Positions 24,462 through 34,491 of a stretch of 64,000 nt of DNA are shown here, piece by piece (the stretch's first letter is position 1; each line of letters starts with the position of its first letter). The notes below the pieces were generated by a model. That model was not told where the DNA came from. It did not search any database and worked only from the letters and a program-made list of their open reading frames with translations. This stretch comes from Strongylocentrotus purpuratus. Taxonomy: Eukaryota; Echinodermata; Echinoidea; Camarodonta; Strongylocentrotidae. Location: NCBI RefSeq assembly GCF_000002235.5, contig NW_022145606.1, positions 17,934,254 through 17,998,253 on the forward strand, written 5' to 3'. The position numbers and the translations under genes were made by a program.

Positions 24462-25350
24462 TGCCCAGCCTCCTCACCTGTTTGGTTATGAAGTGGTACG
24501 CTCATTTGGGCATCTCATTTGACCTAAAGGGGGCGCTAGAGACATAGAAGAGCCGGGCTGGGTTGATTAATTGTACGATTATTAGTTTGACTTGGTATAC
24601 ACCTAAAAGTTAAATAGCATTCATTATGTTTCAAATAGTATGCCGGGAACGGGTAAACAACCCCTGGTTTTGAATTATTGCATGAGAATTCCTAACTTTT
24701 CGATATGAACGTTGGAAATGAAATATGAAAGATGTACAGGTGTTCATTTTCAATAACACGTTAGACAATATACTGTTTTGCCGGGGACGCGACATTCTCG
24801 CGAAGAGCTGGACTCCTCCCATTTTTGTTGGTGACTGGTTCAAATCACTCTTATGCTTTGTCATTTGTTATAATTGATTAAAGGTATAACTCCTCTCTTA
24901 ATTGGTCGGATGACCTAAGGGTAATTATATATATCCCGTCTTGTAATTGGTTGTCTTCTTAAGGGTCCTCCTGGTTGGCTGGTGATATGGAAGCCTCGTC
25001 GGGTACCGCAGTATTTAAATGCCATGTGCGGGGTTTTGTAGTCATATTATTCGAGAGTTTATTTCTTTCCTTTAACATGTTTAGGATGTGCTGCTAGTTT
25101 ACTGTCAATATGGCCGCCCAGCCTCTGAGAGAAGCAGCTTATTTAAAATGTATATACAATAATTACTCTTCGTTTGTAACGATTGGAGCTTCGGCTGACT
25201 TATATAATGAATAAAGTGGACTTCAATTGTAATTCAGAGCTTCTTTTGTTTTCATTTATATTTGAAATTGTCCAACTCATTAACTGGCCCACCACAGCCT
25301 CCTCATCTGTTTGGTTGTGGGAAGACATGCCCAGCCTCCTCACCTGTTTG
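24462..25350. mobile_element. Possible solo-LTR-like insert between 30-bp direct repeats
   Basis: The direct repeat gggaagacatgcccagcctc (extending to ctcacctgtttg) stands at about 24463 and 25320. The intervening sequence has a TATA-like gtatttaaatgcc at 25011 and an aataaag signal at 25210 with a g/t-rich tail. That layout fits an LTR, read as a fossil of unknown family. A direct repeat of this length is not a normal LTR target duplication, so the call is weak. Confidence 0.25.
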
Positions 25351-25439
25351 AGTCTCTCTAATGTTTTTTACACGTCTTTATATTTAATAAAAATTCTATT
25401 TCATATCCTTTCAAAGACCTTCTAAAGGTCGCCCCCCCC

Positions 25440-27460
25440 CCCTTGGATCCGCCCCTGATTATAGTCATTTTTACGATACTGTAGTGTTTGCCCAGGTGGA
25501 AAGGTGTATTACGCTAAACACCATATACCTCTCTTGTATGATAATTCGCGCACAGCGAGAATTTTACGGAAACACGTTGCACTGAAAATTGGTGTCTTGT
25601 TTATCTCTGGTCTTTGACTCTATGCTCAGTATACGTTTGTATGGGAAAAAGCGTACACTAATTACATTCTAGCTGCTACCCCTTAGTCTTAGAAGATTCA
25701 GCCAGATTTTGAGTAAGTTATATATTTGCTTTACTTTTCTTTACTTTACTATATACTTTGGCCTAAATTACGTTAGTTCAACGATGCTTGTAGGACTCTG
25801 CCTATTCATCCATCGTTTGAAATAAAGTACAAAATGTTTCAAACTACCAAATTGAACATAATGAGAGTAATATTCAGGGATTATAATTATACATGAATAA
25901 AAGTTTGTTATTTATCAATGTCATGTAGGTCTAATTAATATAATTTCAGCAAAAAAGGAATTGAAAACTCTTTATAATTCAGAGGCGAATACGGGAGGGT
26001 GTATGGGGGTATTGATGATCTCATTTTCTCCCCTCCCCACGCCCTTTCTCTTCTATTGCCTCCTACATGTATTACGAACTGACATTTAATCAATGAAAGT
26101 AATTTGAGAAACAAAAATTATCTCTTTTTGGCGCCACAATTGTCGTGTTTGTCGTTTATGTTTATTTCCAGCTCGATAAAATAAACGTTGAAACAAAAGC
26201 CACTTGCTACCAAGCTGGTACTAAGGAAAATGTTTATTTACTATAGGCTCAACAACAAAAATCATACGCAGTACGGTATTGCCTAAAATATGTTGATACC
26301 AGTTATATCACAGCTATCACAATTATGAAAACCAACAATAAAATAAAACATGTGTATCCTACTAAATGAATCAGTTGAGGACACATTCTATATCCGATTT
26401 TGAAAAGCAATTGGTTTGCTTATCAATTTGGCTTAGAGTGAAATTTAAAAAACGAAAATGCAAGAAATAGGGGAGAAATGCCGTTTATTGTCATTCCTAT
26501 TATCACCAGAAGGATTTCATAAGAATTTTATATTTATTCCATACAACAGTCATCATCCTCTTTCACAAGGTTAGCTGTAAAATGTCAAGTGACTTGTAAT
26601 GGGTAATAATGTATTATTCATCTACAGTAGGGCATGGTTAACCATTTGTTTTCTTCAAAGTATAAAGTCAAAATCTTCCGGGCTAAAAAAAAAAATATTA
26701 TCGCAATGTCGAGAAAAAAAAAGGGTAATCAAATCTTTTTCCTACCACGTACCCCGGCCATCCCTTCCCCTGAACACGTGAATGAACAATAAAGATAATG
26801 CTAATGTTGATTTGATCCTTTATTCTCCATAATGGTATTCCTCGTTCCACCTGTATTAAACACATCATGTATATTTCTAGAACATGTAGGCATTCTAGTT
26901 TGATTTATTTTTTCAGCTAACTACACTATGTTCTATAACTTCATATGTTAATAATTTAAAGAAATTTGAAACTGTATACCCATTCTACTAACAATGGACA
27001 CGTTGTGTGTGCCCACTTTGATTCGTACACTATAGCTCCATATACATGTAAAGCTGCTGTACATATTTGGAAAGCTAATACAACTTACCAAACTTTCCAT
27101 TCTATACAATAGACTCGCCATACCAAAGCGACACGCATTGTATGGTCTATTGAACTGATTTGCAAAAAGTTTGACCAATTTCTTAACAAATCTGGTGTAA
27201 TCCCGTCGTTAGAAAGAAGACTTCTTTTGGCTTACAAAATGCAAAACCGAGTTAATCTCAGAACTCCATAGCGAGTTACGTAATCGAGGCAATACCGTCC
27301 AATACATTTTCGTATAGTGGTAGAAAAAAAAGATAAAAGAAGTGGGATAGGATCAACACAGAAGGTAGCTCTAGGTGTACCCCCCCCCCCCGCGCTACCG
27401 AACACATGTTTAGATTCCGCACGAAAATGGATCGTCCTGTCATAGCAACAGGAACGGTTC
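25440..27460. other. No gene recognised
   Basis: AT-rich. A poly-C tract followed by ttggatccgcccctg at 25430-25456 looks like the end of a mobile element, but no partner end was found. No coding signal. Confidence 0.45.
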
Positions 27461-27461
27461 C

Positions 27462-27527
27462 TAATACTACTACTACTACTACTACTAGTAGTAGTATAGT
27501 AGTAGTAGTAGTAGTAGTAGTAGTAGG
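27462..27527. repeat. (CTA)n/(TAG)n palindromic microsatellite
   Basis: A run of cta triplets switches to tag triplets at about 27487, so it can fold on itself. Confidence 0.9.
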
Positions 27528-28200
27528 TGTATCATGATTCATACATAGCTAGTGTTCATGTATGTCCCTTTTGCAGTTAACATCAAATTCTGTAGAACTT
27601 TGCAGGAATTATATGTCATGTATGTCCTATCTGTGAAATTTAAACACTAGCAGCGTCATAATAGTATTCAAATTATGCAAAGAAACCCGTTTACCTTCTA
27701 GACTTCGCTTGTCAGACACTTTGGAGTGACTGACTGACATTTATTTTTTCTTTGGTAATAACATACATAACATGAGCTGTAACAGATTATTGAGCATTTG
27801 TCTACATCTATAATCCACTCCTTGTAATGGCCAAAATTAAACTGGTTGAATCTCTGTGCAGGGCAAAACCTACGACCATTCGGTAAAAGGTCTGAAAATC
27901 AGACTATTACTTCTGTGATTGCAATCACTTAAGTCAATTCGACAACTAATGGTTGTTATTTTCCCACTTAAAGCCATTTTCAAGCCCTTTCGTTTTGAGG
28001 GAAGTTCTAAATTAGTATTGTCTTTCAAATGCCGTTGGAATTTAACCTTTTCATTTGTTTGGCCTGCAAATGAGACATAGTGCCTTTCATGAATTGAAGA
28101 TGGCATCTGCCATCTTTTATATTGAGTGTCGAAATATTGTTGTTTTTTTCTTAGCAGTCCTCAACAGAGTTCTAAAAACCAATACAAGTGTTTGCCTATA
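27528..28200. other. No gene recognised
   Basis: A 78-codon minus-strand frame (27870-28106) has no family resemblance and no splice context that I trust. Confidence 0.4.
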
Positions 28201-29033
28201 TAGTGCGGTATGGTATGTAATCCCGTAGGATTTTTTTGCCAAAATTGAATTTTTTGCTGTTTTGGCTTCAAAAGGGTCCCAATTGGCCAAAAATGATGGG
28301 GTTCAAATTTTCAGACCCCTCCTTCACTTCCTGGGGGGTCCATTTTGGGCGCCAAAATTGCATATATAAAGCGCAATAGGGAAATTTGGTGTCTTCCACC
28401 CTAAATTCATATATTGTTTCGCCAATTTCACTGTGAAGTTTTTTGAGGTATATAAGGATTCATTTTTAATGATATTGTGTCATAAAACTTTTTCACTTTG
28501 ACGTTATGGGGGCGCAATTTGCGAAAAATTGTGAAAAACTGGGAAATATTTCCTAAAAATGTGCCCTTCTTCTTTCTTTTGGGCTAGAATTTTGAAATAA
28601 GAAGTGGAAATGGCATTATTGTGTATTATTATAGAGTGGAATAATTGTGAAACATATCACATGTCATTAACACTGTTATTTTAGGCTGTTAATATAAAAA
28701 ATCAACCCTATTTTAGTATTCTATCAAATGAATAACTTACTTAAACACCAGATGACGCCAAACACCTTCAGATGATAATATAACAAAATTCTCAAATATC
28801 AACTTCTAGGCACTGTAATTGCATCAGTCAATCAGAAAGTTGACAAATTATATATGTAATATTTTTTTCAAATGCAGAATAATACGAAAATGTGCATTTT
28901 GTTTTGTTGATATGATTTTTGATGTCCAATGACTTGAACCCGCTCCAGCACATCTATTTCTCGTTTGTACACTTGCCTGTAGAAAATTGTAGAGAAGTGG
29001 GCACTGCATTGTTTCCACAAGATACTAGATGAA

Positions 29034-29660
29034 TTAAGAGAAGGAGGACATCAGTGTCAGGGACCAGACAGTAATTTCTTGCAAGGCACCACTAGCAGTA
29101 GAGGCAAGGACTTGATTATGAATCAGGGTATCAGCCTCATCATGTGTGTGCGCCTCCTCCAAATCATGTCCCTTGATGAAGGTAAATGTATCATACACAA
29201 CTACTAGCTTGAAAGGGCTGTCCGTGTTCTGTGAAAAGTTATCAAGCAGCCCCTGACCTAACAGGCACGTCAGCTTTTTCTTGGTTGACGATGAAGATAG
29301 AAGCTCCTTGATGGACATTGTGAGCTTCATTTCTGGGTGTATCTCGTATTCTACTGATGTAGTTGCCCTCTTTTGTCGAGTCTTGTTCTTTAATGACTCT
29401 TCCATATATCGATCAAACACAACTCGACCTTCATCATAGCTAGCCATCATCCCTTCGATGCGCCTGTTGAATGCATTCTGCAGGTCTGACATATTTTGCA
29501 TGGCAGCTAGTGTCTTTTTCATGCCTTGAAGTACACCCATGACGTCAATTATCAGCACCTTGACAGGAAGATCATGCAAGAGGTTAGGTTTTTGGGCTGC
29601 TCCAGAAGGAACCTGCGTTATCTCATATTCTACGGTAACCGGAACCTCTTCCTGCATCAT
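29034..29660 (-). pseudogene. TIR element protein, acidic nuclease-like block (HDEADT)
   Basis: A 208-codon frame. Notable motifs are IDVMGVLQGM near residue 38, VVFDRYMEESLKNKTRQKR near 102, and HTHDEADTLIHNQVL near 172. A frame change then leads to SDTDVLLLLIHLV. Spaced acidic residues (D, D/E, DEAD, DTD) on predicted strands suggest a PIN/FEN-like metal-dependent nuclease fold. This is an inference from motif spacing; no homologue of known function is recognised. The CXC end seen in copy 1 is absent here. Confidence 0.55.
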
Positions 29661-30481
29661 TTCAACCTGTGGGGAAGTTGAATATGATTATCCTCCACGA
29701 CATCAGGCTGTTTAACAGCATCGGGAGGTTCTGCCTTTGCATCTTCAACTGCATGCATCAGACCTGCTTTGTCTGTTGGGATGTACAAAAAACCATCGAC
29801 AGCACATAGTGAACGGGGAACCACTGAAATTTCATATTCACCTATTGTTTCCGCAAGTTTAGGAACTAAGCTTGGGCGGCTGCCTTGGATGATAAGGAAT
29901 CTTCCCAGCAATTCACGTTCCTCCCGCAACTTGATGACCTTGTCTTCAACAGGCACTTTCCTTTTCTCCATCCATTTCGAAAAGGATTTCAGCTTCAGTT
30001 TCTTCATTTTATCCCACACCGAGAGGGTTGATGATGAAAGCAAACGATCAAATACAAACTCCTCAAAGCGCTTCTGGCCCTGTTCTGCAAAGTGGAGAAT
30101 GTCACTTTTCGCATCATTTGACACAAGTGTCGATGAAACCAGACTCTTTAATTGTGTCTTCTCCTTGAAAGGATTGACTCCGCCGTGCAGCTCGATTAGT
30201 TGGCGTAGTTTCATAGCATTCTTCTTTGACCTCACTGCAATGTCTCCTGAGAACTGATGATGCTCCTTCCTCACCGAAGCTCCAATAGCTTTTGGGAAGT
30301 CATTGAGGTAATGATTTACCAGAGCAGCAAGGTGAGGTGTGGTAGTGACTAGTCGGCCCAGAGCGGCTTCATTTCTTGTGAGTCCAACCATCCCACCATT
30401 CCCCTTTAGTTTCTTGATTTCTTGCTTTAGAGCCTGATCAGTGAAGAGAAGAGAAAAGGGTATCTCTGACTTTGCCACCAC
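29657..30481 (-). pseudogene. TIR element protein, second central block
   Basis: A 274-codon frame starting at a valine/methionine in VAKSEIPFSLLFTDQ and containing KGNGGMVGLTRNEAALGRL. In the related family this block reads roughly 'fs.i..DqahEq.N...KG.GG..GLT.n..aLrRW', which I recognise only as a conserved motif of unknown function. A Lys/Glu-rich helical stretch (VEDKVIKLREERELLGRFL) follows. The frame ends at a stop close to the next block. The function is not known. Confidence 0.6.
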
Positions 30482-30576
30482 AAAGTCTCCAGACTTAAGG
30501 GCATTCCATGTTTCTGGATCATCCTATTCTAGGGCATTCATTTGAGCGAGTTGGACTGGCATCAGGCGAGCATAGT

Positions 30577-31506
30577 TCAGGAGATCACGAGCAAAAAGTA
30601 CTTGGTGAGGTCTTCTAGAGATGACAAGTAGCCCTCCCAGTCCCCTGATCGACATGAACTAATGAGATGTAGAAGACTCTCCACCTGGTTAAGATACCGG
30701 GTCAAGAACTGGGCAAACTCGCCAAGGTCTTCAGCTTCTTCAAGCGGTTTGACATTGCTTGAGTACCAGGATTGGATTTCTTCATAGATCTCCACCATCT
30801 CCGGGTCATGTCCATGAAGTTTTTCTTTGAGAGAATTGCACTGGATGCGAATTGGACCCTTGGGAAGATCCGATAGTATGGCATCAAAACGCAACATCAT
30901 GATTGCAAGGCTTGCAGTAATGTGGAATTCAAGGCCACGCTTATAAGCTTTACCACCAAAGATCCTGCAAAGAGATGCTGAGGTGTGCGCACCACATTCG
31001 ATAGCACATGTGTCAAGACCGCTACCATCGATGGTTTTGCCAAGAGCATATAAGGCAGCGAAAGCAATGTGGAGAGCTCCAGCTCTTAAGATCCAGTTGG
31101 CGTTTCCCACCGACTGCTGAATCTTCAACGCTCGGGAGTAAAGATCGAGATCTAGCGTTATCAATGTCTTTCTGTGAGGGCCAACAACAGTCGCAGATAT
31201 TCCCTGGGATAACCGAAGAACAGTATAGAGGGTCCCATAATCAGTTGGCGATGTCTTGAATAATGGGGCAACCACCGCTGTGTTTGTAGGCGTGCTAGCG
31301 GGAGAGGATTGAGACAACAATAAGGACCTAGTTGCAGCCCATGTTGGAAGAACATCATTCTTTGCTAGTTTATCTGATTTCTTCACCTGCTTTTTGATGA
31401 TCACGACAGAGTTTGTTTCCTCTCTGTCCTTTGAAGACCCAGCTTCCTCCTTCTTGCTAGAAGGCTCATTTTCCTCATTATTTGTAGACTCTGCATCACT
31501 TGGCAT
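30577..31506 (-). pseudogene. TIR element protein, central block
   Basis: A 309-codon frame. The first ~60 residues are an acidic Ser/Glu-rich linker (SSKKEEAGSSKDREE) followed by a basic patch (KKQVKKSDKLAK). After that it is mostly helical, with the block PTDYGTLYTVLRLSQGIS, DLDLYSRALKIQQS and FGGKAYKRGLEFHITASLA. It corresponds to the region of copy 1 at about 4360-5280. The frame shifts out at its end within a T-run where copy 1 has one more T. No catalytic motif is recognised. Confidence 0.6.
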
Positions 31507-31524
31507 CTCTTCACTGCGCTGGGC

Positions 31525-31878
31525 TTATTCATCATGCAGCTGAGGTTCAGTTCGGATGATTTCTCCGTTGTCATCTGTTGTAAGGTAGTACACAAAAGCC
31601 CAGGTATGAGTGAATTCTTGAGAAATGAGATTTTGGTTCCTCTTCTTGTAGGCCTGAAATCTCAGTGGGCTAGTTCTGATGTCCGGCTCTGGAAGCACAT
31701 TCATCTCAAATGCTAGAAGGCCTTGCGAAGAAAGTTTCTCGGGTATGACACGTGGTTGATTCACTGGCTCTCCATCTACAGTCTGTTGGTTGATTACCAC
31801 TGTCCCGTGAAAGGTTCCTTGCCCTGTGGGTGTGTCTTCCAAGAGATCAATGTTGTCAATGGCAAACCAGATGTTCAC
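31525..31878 (-). pseudogene. TIR element protein, N-terminal block
   Basis: A 117-codon frame opens with NIWFAIDNIDLLEDTPTGQG and has TFHGT right after. The motif DNxDxxxxTxxGxxTFHG is a recurrent block in the uncharacterised multi-copy family. Just upstream (31879-31910) the same frame continues with LPDFVKKGV, so the true start is further up and not identifiable. It ends at a stop immediately before the next block. Confidence 0.6.
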
Positions 31879-32076
31879 ACCCTTCTTGACAAAATCAGGA
31901 AGACAAAACCCAAGAGAGGGATACTGCTCCTTTGTTAGTAACTGAAAATGCTTGAGCAGTCGTATTGTTAAAACAGCTGAATGTTCTCATTAAGATGCAC
32001 ATAATCAGAAGGCGGTGGATCTCATTGGATCAAAGAAAGAATAACGTTGAATGTCCTTCCGTAATAGGTCCATGAT

Positions 32077-32109
<33 letters not shown>

Positions 32110-33154
32110 ATGCATACAATGTTTACCAATTTGTCAATTTAACCATCTAAGTTGATTGATTGATCAAGAGTAATAAAGTTCTCTCTTGTTTTTGCAATTT
32201 ATTTTCTTCTTCTCTAACCGATAATGAAGACCCACATCACATAAAATTTTAAAATCGAGATTTGCCATTGGCTATATGTTTATGCTTACCTTGGAAAATC
32301 AGGCAATATACTGCAAAAGAGGGTCTTTATTCTGTCAAACTTGCGAAGACCAAGGAACAAAACAACTTTACCACAGAAGAGCTGGAAACAATGATCACAG
32401 AGCAGCATAATATTATGTAGGAATGTGTGCGCGCTGTGTGCGCGCGAGCGCACTTGCCTGTGAATGTTTGGGTGTGTGTGTGTGAGTATGTGCGTGTGGG
32501 AGGAAGGGTGTGCGTGTGTGTGGGGGGGGGGGGAGGTAGATGTGTATACATGAAGGTTGTCTGTATGTTTGTTTCTGTCTCTTTTTGTTTGGAAATGGGC
32601 TAGCAAATATATATGATAATGGTAATAAAAGTACTACACCTTAAAACAGCTGGCCGAACAATGGCAAATGTACGCAATTTGGGCTGACGGGGGTGGCGTA
32701 GGGATGGGGATGGGTTGGTTAGAGGGTTTATCCAACTGAAAGTCTTCAAATTACCTTTCTCGGTGTTGAGGGATAACCACAGTTCTAGAAAACAACTCAA
32801 GTTTTGTGAAACCAGTCATTAGATGAATGACACACCCAATTTTAGGGGGTCTCATGATAGGAAACTACCCCCCCCCCCCCCCCAGAGAGGGGTTGAGGGT
32901 CGGGAAAATTTGAACCCCATCAATTTCTGATAGCTTGGACCCCAATCAATCAAAAAATGCCAAAAAATCAATTTTGGCACAAAAGTCCTACGGGAGCTGT
33001 TTCAGTGACATACCGTACCACACTAATAGCTGTTATCTCTTAAACATAATTTCAAATGTAAAACTACGTTGGTGATCTATGCGTATTCAAAACAATGTAA
33101 ATATGCGTACTTGGCCGCATTGGATTAAACTGAAAGAGGTATGTAATTGTGGGG

Positions 33155-33420
33155 GTGTTGTTGTATAGCGGCTCATGTACTTGACCCTCAATCTAAGGGT
33201 TAAGGGCTCGAATCTCAGCCCGCCATGCACAGACGTTCTTTCACATTACATTAATCCATATTTGCTACTCTCCACCCAGGTGTACATGGGTACCTGGGAA
33301 CCGCTTTGGTAATGATAATTGCAGGGTCCTTGGGAAGAAAAGCATTGAAGCTGATGAGGATTCCCTGGGGTAAACAAAATAATAATAATTATTATTATTA
33401 TTATAATTATGATTACTTTC
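33155..33420 (+). mobile_element. SINE with tRNA-like head
   Basis: The head is gttgttgtatagcggctcat with a B-box-like ggctcgaatctc. The body has ctctccacccaggtgtacat, and the 3' part tgcagggtccttgggaagaa ends in an (AAT)n tail. It shares its 3' body with the next SINE. Confidence 0.65.
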
Positions 33421-33446
33421 ATTATCAATATTCATCTTGATCAGAG

Positions 33447-33815
33447 GTGTCGTGGACGAGTGGATATGTCACCGGACTTGTGGATCACAGGGTCCGCGGT
33501 TCAAGTCCTACCGCTGCACTAATGTCCTTTGGCAAGACATTGATCTACATTTGCCACTCTCCACCCAGGTGTTAAATGGGTTCCCGGTAGGATGCGAAAG
33601 CTAATGTGCTTAGATTAGCAAGTGTGCGCTTGTAAAAATGATGCACTGGCTGGAATGCCCCAGGGAGTGGAAAATGTGCATACATTGTGTGCGGGTAAGC
33701 CTGAATCCGATGACCGGGGTAATAATAATGATTGCAGGGCCCTCAGGGAGAACAGTATGAATACTGATGAGGCTAATCTGGGTAAACAAGACATATTATT
33801 ATTATTATCATTCAG
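33447..33815 (+). mobile_element. SINE with tRNA-like head, near complete
   Basis: The head carries an A-box-like gtggacgagtgg and a B-box ggttcaagtcc. The body contains ctctccacccaggtgttaaa, gggagtggaaaatgtgcata and tgaccggggtaataataatg, with an ATT tail near 33800. Other copies are at 700-955 (+) and 57715-58015 (-). It ends about 60 bp before the first coding exon of gene B. Confidence 0.75.
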
Positions 33816-33877
33816 GGCATTATATAAAAATGAACTCCTGAACTATGATCGATTCGTTTTTGCCTTTATTATACAGG

Positions 33878-34450
33878 ATGGTAGGGTTACGTCATACATA
33901 CGTCACAATCCTGGGTGTGATACTCATCGCCTATGGCATCATACTTAACATGCTTGGTGCTATTGCATCATTTCTACATCCGGGTTCTTATCATCATGGT
34001 GCAATGGGAACCCCTATGTGGGTTGGTCTAGCGGTAAGTACGTCACCTTACTATCAACAAGAGAGTCGAGATCTGTCACGAAAATTCTTGCTCAAGACTC
34101 CATATACATTGACAACATAATGATACAGTTTTGAGAAGAGATTAAAATCATGAAATTTGCGGAGCCTAACTGCATTGGAATGGTGCACAATTTAGGAGAG
34201 ACACGATCGCAAAATCTTTCGACAAATAAACCCAGAGGAAATATCAATACCTTATTGTATCACGTTTCGCAATACGTCATTGTAATGATCGCACATAATA
34301 ATGGGCAAGGATACGATGTTTCGAAAGCCTTTATGATCATGGTATCCTACACGAGGCTCTCCCAATAGCCTCACAATAGCACAAATGAGAAAGATAAATT
34401 ATTTTACGTTTTGACATCCCTAACTTCAGACCCGCCTCTATTAATGAAGG

Positions 34451-34491
<41 letters not shown>

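Larger units (their letters stand above)
28201..33025 (-). mobile_element. TIR element copy 2 (minus strand)
   Basis: The left end is TAGTGCGGTATGGTATGTAA and the right end in reverse complement is TAGTGTGGTACGGTATGTCA, the same termini as copy 1. The interior aligns with copy 1 across both non-coding flanks and the coding region, in opposite orientation. Four open frames on the minus strand cover most of the protein from 31878 to 29034. No matching target duplication is visible (TATA on the left, ATAG on the right). It holds a (TA)n run at 32079-32107 and a GT-rich stretch at 32460-32520 that are absent or different in copy 1. Confidence 0.7.

Noticed and set aside
25430-25460. Element end (poly-C followed by ggatccgcccctg)
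   Set aside because: A common-looking mobile-element terminus, but no partner end or target duplication was found.
26938-27290. Possible LINE or exon remnant
   Set aside because: Neither strand gives a recognisable motif over more than a few residues.
27870-28106. 78-codon minus-strand frame with RHYVSFAGQTNEKVKFQ
   Set aside because: Slight gene-like look, but no homologue recalled and no clear splice partners.
29769-30257. 162-codon plus-strand frame in TIR element copy 2
   Set aside because: It is the antisense shadow of the real minus-strand block with conserved motifs.
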